Positions 42,596-52,182 of a stretch of DNA of 64,000 nucleotides are shown piece by piece. How positions within the stretch are numbered: position 1 is the first letter of the stretch; each line of letters begins with the position of its first letter. The notes under the pieces were generated by a model that made no database searches, had not been told where the DNA came from, and saw only the letters and a list, made by a program, of their open reading frames with translations. Source of the DNA: Microbispora hainanensis (GTDB taxonomy: Bacteria > Actinomycetota > Actinomycetes > Streptosporangiales > Streptosporangiaceae); assembly GCF_036186745.1 (NCBI RefSeq), contig NZ_CP108086.1:6634001-6698000 (forward strand). The letters are read 5' to 3'. The translations under genes and the position numbers were made by a program.

Positions 42596-43825
42596 GTGCG
42601 AAACACCCTGAATCCTGTCTGCGTCCCCTTGGCGCTGGCCGAATTCACCGAAGCGCACCGCCGGCGGATCGTCGACGCGCTGCTGGCCATATCGATCCTC
42701 TGTTTCACCATCCCGCCGACGCTCCTGGGTCTGTCCTTCTCCCTGTGGGGCCCGGTCCCGCAATGGATCGAGATCGTCATCGAGGTCATCACCGCGGGCG
42801 CCTTGCTGATACGCCGGCGCACCGGACTGCCCATGATCGTCACTTCGGCTCTCTGCGCAGTGACCACCGGGCAGATCGTGCCCATGGCCTTCGCCGCATA
42901 CTCGATGACGGCCGACAGCAAGATCCGCAAGTGGCAGCTGGTGACCCTGCCTCTGATCATGACCGCCGCAGCCGTCGACTACGTGGACCCCAAGACGGAC
43001 GACGTCCTCTACCTCTGCGTGGTGCGCGCGCTGGTGTTCATCTTCATGCCCGCACTGGTCGGCACGTGGGTGCGCGGCTACCGCGGCATGATCTCGGAGT
43101 TGCGGGCCGAGGTGCGGGACCGCGAAGAGCAGGCGGCAGTCCGGGAGCGCCGCAAGATCGCACGAGAACTGCACGACACCGTGACGCACGCGGTCACCGT
43201 GATGGTCCTCAACGCGGGGATCATCCGCGACGACGCGGACCCCGAGACCGGCAGGATCGCCACGACCATCGAGGACAAGGGCGTGCAGGCCCTCGCCGAG
43301 CTGCGCGAGCTGCTCGCGGTGCTCCGGCGCGAGGACGGGTCCCGGATGACGGCGGGGGCCAAGGCGATCCCTTCCCTCGTGGAAGAGGCGGCCGCCACGG
43401 GCACGCGGGTCAGTCTCGACTACCACCTGCCGGATATCGGCCTGCCCGCCCAGATCGGGCTCGCCTGCTACCGGGTCGTGCAGGAAGGGCTGAGCAATGT
43501 CAGGAAGCACGCTCCCGGGTCCCTGGTGCGCGTCACCTGCGAGGCCCGCGACGGCGTCGTGACCGTCTCGGTCGTGAACGGCAGGGATGAAGGCCGGGCG
43601 AGGATGTCCCTCCAGCGCCTGCTTCCCCCATCGGGGTTCGGCCTGGCCGGGCTCGAAGAGCGCATCGCCATTCTGGACGGCCGGTTGGAGAGAAAGGGGA
43701 CGCCTGACGGCGGCTTCATGCTGGTGGCGCGCATCCCCTTCCACCCCGCCGGCGCTCAGGCGGCCGACGACCTTGCCTACGACCCTGCCGACGCCGACGA
43801 GGCTGCGGACGGCGAGAGCGCGTGA
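42596..43825 (+). CDS. NarL-family sensor histidine kinase (orphan)
   Basis: 409 aa from GTG 42596. Four to five membrane helices in the first 160 residues (RRIVDALLAISILCFTIPPT, VVRALVFIFMPALVGTWV), then the HisKA_3 box ERRKIARELHDTVTHAVTVM with phospho-His, and HATPase_c (CYRVVQEGLSNVRKHAPGS, FGLAGLEERIAILDGRLE). The G1 box is the short type of this class. No response regulator lies next to it on either side, which is unusual, as such kinases are almost always paired with a LuxR-type regulator. Confidence 0.9.
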   Translation: MRNTLNPVCVPLALAEFTEAHRRRIVDALLAISILCFTIPPTLLGLSFSLWGPVPQWIEIVIEVITAGALLIRRRTGLPMIVTSALCAVTTGQIVPMAFAAYSMTADSKIRKWQLVTLPLIMTAAAVDYVDPKTDDVLYLCVVRALVFIFMPALVGTWVRGYRGMISELRAEVRDREEQAAVRERRKIARELHDTVTHAVTVMVLNAGIIRDDADPETGRIATTIEDKGVQALAELRELLAVLRREDGSRMTAGAKAIPSLVEEAAATGTRVSLDYHLPDIGLPAQIGLACYRVVQEGLSNVRKHAPGSLVRVTCEARDGVVTVSVVNGRDEGRARMSLQRLLPPSGFGLAGLEERIAILDGRLERKGTPDGGFMLVARIPFHPAGAQAADDLAYDPADADEAADGESA

Positions 43826-43977
43826 GCCGTGCGCGGCCCACGCGGCGGCGCCTCACCGCGTTCTCGCCCGCCCACGATGGATCCCGCACGGGCCACCGCC
43901 GGCAGCGATTGCCGGACGCCGCCTGAGCCGCTCGTCTCGTCCGTCGCACGTGGGCTCGCGCGAGCGGACAAGGTCGC

Positions 43978-46065
43978 CTACAACAGGTGCGCGACCATCT
44001 CGGCGAACTCCTCGGGGGCGACGATCCGCACGCCCAGGGACTCGGCCTTGGCCCGCTTGGATCCCGCGTTGTCTCCCGCGACGACCAACGAGGTCTTCGC
44101 GGAAACGCTGGACGAGGCCCGGCCTCCGGCCCGTTCGACGAGCTCGTTCATCTCGTTGCGGGACAACGCCGCCAGGCGCCCGCTCATCGCGCCGGTGACC
44201 ACGACCGTCATCCCGGTCAGCGGCAGCGCACCCTGCTCCTGATCATCCGGAGCCGGGATGGTCGTGCCGCCCACGTCACCGGCCACCGCCGCCACACCGG
44301 GCTCGACCATGTTCACCCCGGCACGGACGAGCTTGTCGATGAGGTCGCCCAGCTCGGCCAGCTCGGCGACGATCACGGGCGCCTTCTCCGGGCCGATGCC
44401 GTCCACCTGCTGGAGCGCCTCGGCGTCGGCCGCGCGGATGGCCTCCATCGTGCCGAAGTGCCGGGCGATGCGGCGGCTCATCGAGCGCCCCGTCCCCCTG
44501 ACCCCGAGCGCGCAGAACACCCGGCTCAGCGGCCTCGTCCTGGCCCTGTCGATGGCGGCCAGGAGGTTGTCGGTGGACACCTCCCCCATCCGCTCCAGGT
44601 CAAGCAGCTGCTCGCGGGTGAGGAAGAACAGGTCGCCGAAGTCGGCGATCAAGGCGGCGTCCAGCATCTGCTGGATGCGGTTGTCGGCCAGCCCCTCCAC
44701 GTCGAGCTGGTCGCGGCCGACCGCGTATCGGATCGAGGCGATCGCACGGCAGTCGCGGCCTCGCACGCATCTCCACCGCTCCTGGGAGGTGTCGATCTCG
44801 CCTTCGCAGGCCGGGCACACCTCGGGGAACACGATGGGCTGCTCGTCGCCGGTGCGCAGGTGCACCACCGGGGACTCCACTCTCGGGATCACGTCGCCCG
44901 CCTTGTAGACGACCACGCTGTCCCCCAGCATCAGCCCACGCCGCCCGATGTCCGCGGGGTTGTGCAGCGTCGCGTACGTCACGACGGAGCCGTCCAGCTC
45001 CACCGGCTCCAGAACCGCGCGCGGGGCGATCACACCGGTGCGCCCGGTGTTCCACTCCACGCCGAGCAGCTTCGTGATCTTCTGCACGGCGGGCAGCTTG
45101 TAGGCGATCGCCCACCGCGGCGCCCGCGAGCCGGACCCGGCCTGCGCCTGGTCGGCCGCGTCATCCGCCTTGATCACGATGCCGTCGATCCCGAACGGCA
45201 GCTCCGGCCGCGCGGCCGCGATCTCCTCGACCCGCCGCTGCACCTGCTCCACACTCGTCGCGACGATCCCGGCGACCGCGGTCTCGGCCGTGGTCTGCAC
45301 CCCCTGACCGGCGACCCAGTCCATCACCTGGCTGTGCGGCGACTCCCGCAGCCGCGTCGCGAGGCCGGAGGTGTCGTCGGGCAGCGGCAGCGCCCCATAC
45401 CCGAAGAACGTCAGCTCGCATACGTACGGCCGGTCCTGCGCCCGCAGCGTGCCCGCGGCGGCGCTGCGCGGGTTCGCGAACGTCGTCCCGTCGTGCGCCT
45501 GCCGTTTCGCGCACGCCTCCTCGAACTGCCGCGCGGTCATCATCACCTCGCCGCGCAGCTCCACCGTGACCGGGTCGGCCAGCCGCCCGGGCAGGCCGAC
45601 GATCGTGCCGATCGCGTGGGAGACGTCCTCGCCCGCGCTCCCGTCGCCGCGGGTGACCAGCTGGACGAGGCGGCCGTCACGATAACGGGCGGCGATCGCC
45701 AGCCCGTCCAGCTTCGGCTCCACCGACCACGCGGTCACCGGACGGCCCAGCCGGCGCTCCAGCGAGGCCGCCCAGCTCGCGAGCTCCTCCGGCCCGAACA
45801 CGTTGTCGAGGCTGAGCATGGGCACGATGTGCGGGACATCGCCCACGACTCCGGCGACCTTGCCCGTCGGCGACTCCTCCAGCACCTGATCGGGGTGGGC
45901 CCTCTCGTAGGCGGCGATGCCGCGGACGAGCCTGTCGTAGGCGTCGTCGTCCAACGAGGAGGTTCCGTCGCCGTAGTAGGCCGCTGCCGCGTCGGCCGCC
46001 AGCCGTACCGCCTCGGCGTAGGCGACCTCGTCGGGGATCGCGTCGATCGGGGGCGCTTCAGTCAT
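43978..46065 (-). CDS. ligA: NAD+-dependent DNA ligase, probably second paralogue
   Basis: 695 aa. Full architecture: Ia domain, nucleotidyl-transferase with Lys118 in [13 protein letters not shown] fold with [12 protein letters not shown], Cys4 zinc finger ([19 protein letters not shown], then Cys in GRDC), HhH ([20 protein letters not shown]) and BRCT ([20 protein letters not shown]). The N-terminal region ([20 protein letters not shown]) is unlike the housekeeping actinobacterial LigA, where 'YYVxDxPxxxDxEYDxL' is normal. I infer an accessory paralogue; gat/recN neighbours of the main ligA are missing. Confidence 0.9.
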   Translation of the reverse strand: MTEAPPIDAIPDEVAYAEAVRLAADAAAAYYGDGTSSLDDDAYDRLVRGIAAYERAHPDQVLEESPTGKVAGVVGDVPHIVPMLSLDNVFGPEELASWAASLERRLGRPVTAWSVEPKLDGLAIAARYRDGRLVQLVTRGDGSAGEDVSHAIGTIVGLPGRLADPVTVELRGEVMMTARQFEEACAKRQAHDGTTFANPRSAAAGTLRAQDRPYVCELTFFGYGALPLPDDTSGLATRLRESPHSQVMDWVAGQGVQTTAETAVAGIVATSVEQVQRRVEEIAAARPELPFGIDGIVIKADDAADQAQAGSGSRAPRWAIAYKLPAVQKITKLLGVEWNTGRTGVIAPRAVLEPVELDGSVVTYATLHNPADIGRRGLMLGDSVVVYKAGDVIPRVESPVVHLRTGDEQPIVFPEVCPACEGEIDTSQERWRCVRGRDCRAIASIRYAVGRDQLDVEGLADNRIQQMLDAALIADFGDLFFLTREQLLDLERMGEVSTDNLLAAIDRARTRPLSRVFCALGVRGTGRSMSRRIARHFGTMEAIRAADAEALQQVDGIGPEKAPVIVAELAELGDLIDKLVRAGVNMVEPGVAAVAGDVGGTTIPAPDDQEQGALPLTGMTVVVTGAMSGRLAALSRNEMNELVERAGGRASSSVSAKTSLVVAGDNAGSKRAKAESLGVRIVAPEEFAEMVAHLL

Positions 46066-46123
46066 GCGGTCATCGTGCCAAGCGGCTCCGACAAAAACGC
46101 CCGCCTCCGCCGCGCGTCCGATG

Positions 46124-47230
46124 TCATCTGTCCTGCTCGTTCGCGGCCCGCGCCGCGATCAGCGAATCGAGCGACGCGCGGACCCCGTCGATCAGTGTCC
46201 GGCTGCGGTCGAGTGCGGCCTGCAGGCCGGTCGCGGGAGGCGAGCCGGCGCTCTGGTGCAGGACGACGCCGAGGACCAGCCACGTACGGCCGGCGGCCTC
46301 GGCCTCGGCCGCCCACATCAGCGCACCCCCGGCCGGCGTGGTGGAACCGGTCTTGAGGCCGATCACGCCCGACCTGCCCAGCAGCGTGTTGGTGTTGACG
46401 ATCGTGCCGGGCACCCCGGGGATCGTGACCTCGCGCTTGGCGACGATCGAGCGGAGCACCGGGTTCTTCATCACCTGCCGGGCCAGCCTGAGCTGGTCCG
46501 CGGCGGTGCTCACGGTCGTCGGCTCGATGCCGCTGGCGCCGGTGTAGGTGGTGTGGGTCATGCCGAGCCGGGCGGCGGCCCGGTTCATCTTCACCACGAA
46601 CGCCTCCTGACTCCCGGCGTCCCATCGGGCGAGCAGGCGGGCGATGTTGTTGCCCGAAGGGATCAGCATCAGTTCGAGCATCTGACGTTCGCTGAACCTC
46701 TGGCCTTCCCTGACCGGCGCGCTCGACTCCTCCCGGGACGACGACTCGTCCGCGGCCTGCCTGTCGACCTCGATGACCGGCCCGGTGGCGGCGCCCTTCA
46801 GCGGATGCTCCTTGAGGATCACGTACGCCGTCATCACCTTGGTGACGCTCGCGATCGGCACCGGCTCCCGCTCCCCCTTGCCGCCGAGATCACCGAGGCC
46901 CTCGACCATGACGCTCGTCTGGCCGTCCTCGGGCCACGGCAGGTCGATCCCGGCCGCGAGGCCCCCGTCCGTCGTGTTCGCTTCGCCCATGGGAGATCCG
47001 AAGCAACCACCGACGGCAGACGCGATGAGGACGACGGCCCACATCATGGCCGCGAGGCGGAGGGAGCGACGGCGGCGGACCGGCAGGACCGGGTGGTCGC
47101 CCGGCCGCTCCCCGCCGCGAACGGCCCGAGCGGCGGGTACGGCCCGAGCGGTGGGTACGGCAGGAGCGGCGGGAACCACGGCGGGAGCGGTGGGAATCGT
47201 GGACACGGCAGGCGGGCGGGTTGGGAGCAT
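46124..47230 (-). CDS. D-alanyl-D-alanine carboxypeptidase (S11, low-molecular-mass PBP)
   Basis: 368 aa from ATG 47230, with CGGAGG upstream. A long Pro/Ala-rich cytoplasmic segment (45 residues) and one membrane helix ([18 protein letters not shown]) anchor it; VGGC might be a lipobox. Catalytic motifs: SVTK ([12 protein letters not shown]), SGN ([12 protein letters not shown]) and KTG ([13 protein letters not shown]). It trims stem peptides outside the membrane. The family's C-terminal beta domain is absent. Confidence 0.9.
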   Translation of the reverse strand: MLPTRPPAVSTIPTAPAVVPAAPAVPTARAVPAARAVRGGERPGDHPVLPVRRRRSLRLAAMMWAVVLIASAVGGCFGSPMGEANTTDGGLAAGIDLPWPEDGQTSVMVEGLGDLGGKGEREPVPIASVTKVMTAYVILKEHPLKGAATGPVIEVDRQAADESSSREESSAPVREGQRFSERQMLELMLIPSGNNIARLLARWDAGSQEAFVVKMNRAAARLGMTHTTYTGASGIEPTTVSTAADQLRLARQVMKNPVLRSIVAKREVTIPGVPGTIVNTNTLLGRSGVIGLKTGSTTPAGGALMWAAEAEAAGRTWLVLGVVLHQSAGSPPATGLQAALDRSRTLIDGVRASLDSLIAARAANEQDR

Positions 47231-47394
47231 GAAGGGCACCTCCGGGCGGTCGGTACGCGTTTGCGCACGTCACCCACCTTGTGCCGGGCGAATTTCCACG
47301 CCGCCGCAGCGAGAAGTCAGCGACCGCTCGAATCTCCCGCGGCTGTGTATCCGCCGTGTATCGGCTGCTCCTCGTCCCCGCACCGGCACCTGCT

Positions 47395-47780
47395 GGTGGC
47401 CTTCCGGCTCCCGCCGGATGCGCGCCACCGAATACCTCAGCCGCACATGCGCCAGCCGCCCGCGTCTCAGCCGCGCATGCCGGCATCGAGACGGACGGTG
47501 TCGACCGCACCGCCGGGCCGCGCGCGCCCGGATGCCCCAGCCGCCCGCGTCTCAGCCGCGCATGCCGACGTCGAGACGGACAGCGGCCTTCCTGCCCACG
47601 AGCTGCACGCCCCCGAAGACCTCAACCGCACATGCGCCAGCCGCGCACGTCCCAGCTACGGATGCATGCGTCGAGGTGGTTGGTGACCTTCCGGCTCCGA
47701 TGGGCTGTGCGTCCCCGGAACGCCTCAGCGGCCCGCGTGTCAGTCGTGGGTGCCGGCGTCGAGGCGAATGGTGGCGACCG
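47395..47780. repeat. About 95-bp degenerate tandem repeats derived from the kinase 3' end
   Basis: Four or so copies of a unit containing 'TTCCGGCTCC ... ACCTCAGCCGCACATGCG' and 'CGCGTCTCAGCCGCGCATG', then 'GGCATCGAGACGGACGG'. The last copy, near 47726-47768, is the actual C-terminal coding end and stop of the histidine kinase (GTCAGTCGTGGGTGCCGG), so earlier copies look like duplications of that gene end into the 500-bp gap 47231-47739. The gap holds no other gene. Confidence 0.65.
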
Positions 47781-49383
47781 CGCCGCCGTCCGGGGCGTTG
47801 GCGAAGTCGAGGGCCGCGCCGATCACCTGGGCCTGGCCGAGGGCGATGGTCAGACCGAGGCCGTGGCCCCTGCCGCGTTCCGCCGCGCCCGTACGGAAGC
47901 GCCGCGGCCCTTCCGCCAGCAGCGTGCCGGGGAACCCCGGCCCGTGGTCGCGTACGACGATCGTCGTGCCGCGCACGGTGACCTCGACCGGAGCCCGCCC
48001 GTGGCGGTGCGCGTTGACGACCAGGTTGGCGATGATCCTGTCGAGACGGCGCGGGTCGGTGTCGGCCACGGGATCGCCGATCACCTCCACCTGGGCCGGG
48101 AGCCCGGTCCGGCGTACGGACTCCTCGACGACCCCGCCCAGCGGCACCGGCACGTGGTCGGCCCGCTCCGCGCCCGCGTCCAGGCGCGAGATCTCCAGCA
48201 GGTCCTCGACGAGCCCGCGCAGCACCCCGACCCGGTCGCGTACCAGCTCGGTGATCTCCCCCTCCGGGAGCAGCTCCGCCGAGGTGATCAGACCCATCAG
48301 CGGGGTGCGCAGCTCGTGGGCCACATCCGCGGTGAAGCGCTGCTCGGCGAGCAACCGCTCCTGCAGCGCGCTCGCCATCGAGTCGACCGCCGCCGAGATC
48401 TCGCCGATCTCGTCGCGGGTCCGGCCCTCCGCCCCGATCCTGGCGTCGAGGTCTCCGCCCGCGATGCGCCGGGCCGTTCCCGCCACGCGCCGCAGACGCC
48501 GGTTCGGCAGCTCGGCGATCAGCGCCGTGAGGGGCACCACGATCGCGAGCACTGCCAGCGTGGCCATGACGATGTGCCGGTCGAGGGCCTGGAGGCTGCG
48601 CCGCTCGGCGCCCATGTCCACCTTGACGGCCAGCACGCGGCCGCCTTTGCGGACGGCCGCCCACATCCATGGCTCGTCGGGTTTCGTGTCGTCATACCAG
48701 GTGGCGACTTCCGAGTCGTCATGCCAGGTGGCGGGTTTCCGGGGTGTCACCTGCCGCAGCAGTTCCGGCGGAAGCTCGGCCGGGTCCTCGATCGCGCTGT
48801 CCGGCGGGTCCTCGCCAGGGGTGCCGCTCGCCGTGCGGATGACAGCCTGGAACGCCTCGGACCTGCCCGTGTTCAGCGACCATTCGTACGTCGTGGTGTG
48901 CACCAGAACCCCGACCGCCACGGCGACCGCGCAGGAGGCCACGGCCGCCAGCGCGGCGATCTTCCAGCGGAGCGACCGGGGGTCCAGGAGCGACAGGAGG
49001 TGCAGTGACGCCCGGATGCGCGGCGTGCGTCTGGGCTCCGACGGGGTGTGCTGGGTGTCCGGCGACATCCGCCACCCCTTCCGCGCCGTACGGCGTGCTC
49101 CCGCGAGCACGGCGGAATCGGCCGGCCCTCCGAACCGGGTGGACCTGGCGGGCGCAGGGATGTCGGCGGGCTCCGCGGAGCGAGTGGGCTCGGCGGGCGC
49201 GACGGACTCGGTGGGCTCGGCCGGCGCGGCGGGCTCCGCGGAGCGAGTGGCCTCGGCGTGCGTGACAGGGGCGGCGGGCGCGGAGGGCTCCGCGGACTCG
49301 GCGGATTCGGCGGCGGCCTCGGTGCGCCCGGCGGACCCGGTCGGTCGGGAGATCTTGGTGGGTTTGATGGGATCGGTGCTCAC
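47740..49383 (-). CDS. Two-component sensor histidine kinase (CseC-like)
   Basis: 547 aa. Residues 1-105 are low complexity (SAEPAAPAEPTESVAPAEPT); a later start at MSPDTQHTPSE (49065 region) is plausible. Then a membrane helix (WKIAALAAVASCAVAVAVGV), an extracellular loop of 110 residues, a second helix (VMATLAVLAIVVPLTALIA), HAMP, HisKA (EQRFTADVAHELRTPLMGLI) and HATPase (IIANLVVNAHRHGRAPVEVT, GHGLGLTIALGQAQ). It follows its response regulator by one base. Similar pairs (CseBC) answer envelope stress in Streptomyces; adjacency to a D,D-carboxypeptidase agrees (inference). Confidence 0.9.
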   Translation of the reverse strand: MSTDPIKPTKISRPTGSAGRTEAAAESAESAEPSAPAAPVTHAEATRSAEPAAPAEPTESVAPAEPTRSAEPADIPAPARSTRFGGPADSAVLAGARRTARKGWRMSPDTQHTPSEPRRTPRIRASLHLLSLLDPRSLRWKIAALAAVASCAVAVAVGVLVHTTTYEWSLNTGRSEAFQAVIRTASGTPGEDPPDSAIEDPAELPPELLRQVTPRKPATWHDDSEVATWYDDTKPDEPWMWAAVRKGGRVLAVKVDMGAERRSLQALDRHIVMATLAVLAIVVPLTALIAELPNRRLRRVAGTARRIAGGDLDARIGAEGRTRDEIGEISAAVDSMASALQERLLAEQRFTADVAHELRTPLMGLITSAELLPEGEITELVRDRVGVLRGLVEDLLEISRLDAGAERADHVPVPLGGVVEESVRRTGLPAQVEVIGDPVADTDPRRLDRIIANLVVNAHRHGRAPVEVTVRGTTIVVRDHGPGFPGTLLAEGPRRFRTGAAERGRGHGLGLTIALGQAQVIGAALDFANAPDGGAVATIRLDAGTHD

Positions 49384-49384
49384 A

Positions 49385-50272
49385 TCAGCGCCGCAGCTTG
49401 TAGCCGAAACCGCGAACGGTCTCGATCCTGTCGGCGCCGATCTTCTTGCGCAGCCGCTGCACGCACAGGTCCACGACGCGGCTGTCGCCGTCCCAGCCGT
49501 AGTCCCAGACGTTGCGCAGCAGCGTCTGGCGGTCCAGCACGATCCCCGGATGCGCCGCGAACTCCAGCAGCAGCCGCAGCTCGGTGGGGGCGAGCGCGAC
49601 CGGCTCGCCGGCCAGGCGCACTTCGAGGCCGTCGGTATCGATGGTCAGGTCGCCGAAGACGAGGTCGCCTGCCCCGCCGGACGCGGACCGCGGGGGATCA
49701 TCCGGCCCATGCCCGGCAGAAGGCTCGGCGGAGGGCCCGGAAGAGGGCCCGCGCTCGGGCTCGCCGCCAAAGCCGCGACCGAGACCGCGACCGGCCCCTC
49801 GATCACCAGCACGATCGGGAGCGCGATCGGGCCCATGATCGAACGCTCGACCGGGCCCGTGATCGAGGGCACGATCGGGGGTGAACGTGGCCCGGCGCAG
49901 CAACGAGCGGATCCGGGCCACCAGCACGCCGGTGTCGACCGGCTTGACGACGTAGTCGTCCGCCCCCGCCTCCAGGCCCGACACCACGTCGAGCGAGTCA
50001 CCGCGCGCGGACATCATCAGGATCGGGACCAGGCTGGTCTCCCTGACCGCGCGGCACAGGCCGATGCCGTCCAGGCCCGGCAGCATCACGTCCAGCAACA
50101 GCAGGTCGTGCCGCCCCTCCCGGGCGAGCTCCAGGCCGGTGAGGCCGTCGCCGGCCGTGGACACCGCGTAGCCGTAGCGTTCCAGAGCCATCCCGACCGT
50201 CTTGCGGATCACCTCGTCGTCCTCGACGAGCAGCACGGTGACAGGGGCCTGCGGCCCGCCCTTGATGTCCAA
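49385..50272 (-). CDS. OmpR/PhoB-type response regulator with long repeat linker (CseB-like)
   Basis: 295 aa. Receiver: VTVLLVEDDEVIRKTVGMAL, phospho-Asp in LLLLDVMLPGLDGIGL, Lys in YVVKPVD. The DNA-binding winged helix has PTELRLLLEFAAHPGIVLDR, NVWDYGWDGDSRVVDLCVQR and VRGFGYKL. Between them lies an abnormal linker of about 70 residues (normal 10-20) with GPGRAFDHGPDRAPDRAG-type repeats and Ser/Pro-rich sequence, encoded by a minisatellite. Transcribed ahead of the kinase; the operon faces the M1 peptidase end-to-start. Confidence 0.92.
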   Translation of the reverse strand: MDIKGGPQAPVTVLLVEDDEVIRKTVGMALERYGYAVSTAGDGLTGLELAREGRHDLLLLDVMLPGLDGIGLCRAVRETSLVPILMMSARGDSLDVVSGLEAGADDYVVKPVDTGVLVARIRSLLRRATFTPDRALDHGPGRAFDHGPDRAPDRAGDRGAGRGLGRGFGGEPERGPSSGPSAEPSAGHGPDDPPRSASGGAGDLVFGDLTIDTDGLEVRLAGEPVALAPTELRLLLEFAAHPGIVLDRQTLLRNVWDYGWDGDSRVVDLCVQRLRKKIGADRIETVRGFGYKLRR

Positions 50273-50368
50273 ACCCGAAATATCTCCCCGAAGGCGGCTG
50301 ATTGCGCGCTTGCGAGCTTATAAGGACGCATCCGGTGCTCCCCTCTCAGTGGCGTACGGCGGGAAGCG

Positions 50369-51988
50369 TCAGGAGGCCGGGGCCGCCGGCGGCTTCCAGT
50401 CCGGGTGGCCCGGCATCGGGGGGACCTTGGCCCCGTAGAGCCAGCCTTCGATGTAGGAGGTGAGGTCGCGCCCGCTGACGCGGTTGGCCACGTCGATGTA
50501 GTCCTTCGTGGTCGCGGACCTGCCCAGGTATCGGTCGTAGAACGTCTGCTCGATCTTCTTGAAGACGGAGTCGCCGACCTGCCGGCGCAGGCCCGCGAGC
50601 ATCAGCAGTCCGCCGTTGTTCCCGCCGGTCAGCACGTCCTGCGCCGTCTTGAGCCGCGCGGGAGGCCCGGATTCGACCCGCTTGTCGAACTCGAACTCGT
50701 AGCGCTGCTTCAGGACGTCGTCGAGCTTCCGATACCCCTTCGCCACGGAATAGAGCAGCTGGTAGTACTCGGCGTGGCCCTCGCTGATCCACATGTCGTT
50801 CCAGGTGCGTACGGAGACGGCGTCGCCGAAATACTGGTGGACCAACTCGTGGATCATGGTGGGCGCGATCTCCGCGGCCGGGAGCGCCAGCCCGTCGGCG
50901 CTGAACGTGGAGAGCGTCGCCGACTCCAGGGCGACGCCGTCGTAGCCGCCCTGCACGCCCAGCACCCCGTAGGTCTCGAAGGGATATTTACGGCCCAGCT
51001 CCTTCTCCACCCAGGCGACCTGCTCGGGGATGTCGTCCACCCGGGGCTTCACCGCCTTGTAGCGGCCGGTCGCGACGTAGCTGCGGATCGGCAGGCCGTG
51101 CGGCCCGCGCGCCGTCACCTTCGTGAAGCGGCCGACTGCCACCTGGGCGACGTCGGTCGGGATGGCGTCGCGGGTGGTGTAGGTGTACGTGGTGCGGCCC
51201 CCGGTCGTCCTGCGCGACCGCAGCGTCCCGCTCGCCACCGCCTGGAGGTTCTTCGGCGTGGTGACGCGGAAGGTGAAGCGGGCCCTGTCGCTGGGGTGGT
51301 CGTTGCCGGGGAAGAACATGTGGGCGCGGTCCGGCTGGCCCATGAGAGCGAAGCCGTCGTCCTTCTCGACCCAGGCCATCAGGTGATGCGCTCCAGCCGG
51401 GTAGGAGGGCGACGGCGTGTCGTCCGCGCGGTCGACGCGATAGGAGACGTCGACGCGGAACGACTCGCCTTCGCGCAGGGGACGCCGCGGCGTGATCACG
51501 AGCTTCTCGCCGGACGCCGTGAACGCGGCCGGCTCGCCCTGCACGGAGACCGAGGTGATGCGGTCCACCTTCGAGTCCAGGCTGAAGCTGGACAGAGCCT
51601 GCTTCGCCGTGGCCGTGATGCGCACGGAGGAGTTCATCTTCGTCGTGCCGGGACGGTAGTCGTACCGGATGTCGTAGGAGGCGACGTCGTACCCGCCGTT
51701 GCCGAGGTAGGTGAAGAGCGGGTCACCGGCGCTGTGAGCGCCGGGCCGGGGCGTCCGTACGTCCGGCGAGGACGCGCCGGCGCGGACGTCACCCTTGACG
51801 GCCGTGGCGGCGTCCCCGGCCTGGGCCGCCGCGCCGCACGCGGAGACCGCCAGCGTCAGCGCGCCCGTCGTCGCCAGCGCGGCGAGCGATCCCCGCGTAC
51901 GGCGCCGGGGCGGCTGGGGCGCGGGCGACTGGGGGCTGCCTGTGGTGCTGGGCCGCGGTCGCGGGCCGGACATGCGGGCAGAGGACAT
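50369..51988 (-). CDS. M1-family zinc metallopeptidase, lipoprotein
   Basis: 539 aa from ATG 51988. Signal with lipobox: ALATTGALTLAVSACGAAAQ (VSAC). The N-terminal saddle domain (YDIRYDYRPGTTKMNSSVRI) and the peptidase domain have zinc site HELVHQYFGD with downstream Glu in WNDMWISEGHAEYYQ. The usual GxMEN is GVALESATLS, as in the aminopeptidase-N-like secreted proteins of actinomycetes. A C-terminal ERAP-like domain is missing (short form). It should act at the outer face of the membrane. Confidence 0.9.
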   Translation of the reverse strand: MSSARMSGPRPRPSTTGSPQSPAPQPPRRRTRGSLAALATTGALTLAVSACGAAAQAGDAATAVKGDVRAGASSPDVRTPRPGAHSAGDPLFTYLGNGGYDVASYDIRYDYRPGTTKMNSSVRITATAKQALSSFSLDSKVDRITSVSVQGEPAAFTASGEKLVITPRRPLREGESFRVDVSYRVDRADDTPSPSYPAGAHHLMAWVEKDDGFALMGQPDRAHMFFPGNDHPSDRARFTFRVTTPKNLQAVASGTLRSRRTTGGRTTYTYTTRDAIPTDVAQVAVGRFTKVTARGPHGLPIRSYVATGRYKAVKPRVDDIPEQVAWVEKELGRKYPFETYGVLGVQGGYDGVALESATLSTFSADGLALPAAEIAPTMIHELVHQYFGDAVSVRTWNDMWISEGHAEYYQLLYSVAKGYRKLDDVLKQRYEFEFDKRVESGPPARLKTAQDVLTGGNNGGLLMLAGLRRQVGDSVFKKIEQTFYDRYLGRSATTKDYIDVANRVSGRDLTSYIEGWLYGAKVPPMPGHPDWKPPAAPAS

Positions 51989-52127
51989 CGATGACCACCT
52001 TCGGGAAGAAGACGCGCTGGGTGCGCGCACTCCGCCCATCGTGGGTGGGGCATGTGTCGGCACCGCCTGGACCGTGTATCAGCGACCGCTCAGGCATGTA
52101 TCACCGTGCACGGCCGCCCGCCGGGAA

Positions 52128-52164
52128 CGGCCCCGCCCACGACGCGACGTCGTGGGCGGGGCCG
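52128..52164 (-). terminator. Perfect 17-bp hairpin terminator
   Basis: Arms CGGCCCCGCCCACGACG and CGTCGTGGGCGGGGCCG with a three-base loop CGA; no U-tract, as is normal for high-GC actinomycetes. It lies 19-55 bp after the symporter stop and should end its transcription before the M1 peptidase gene. Confidence 0.9.
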
Positions 52165-52182
52165 GACGGGAGGGAGGGAGGA

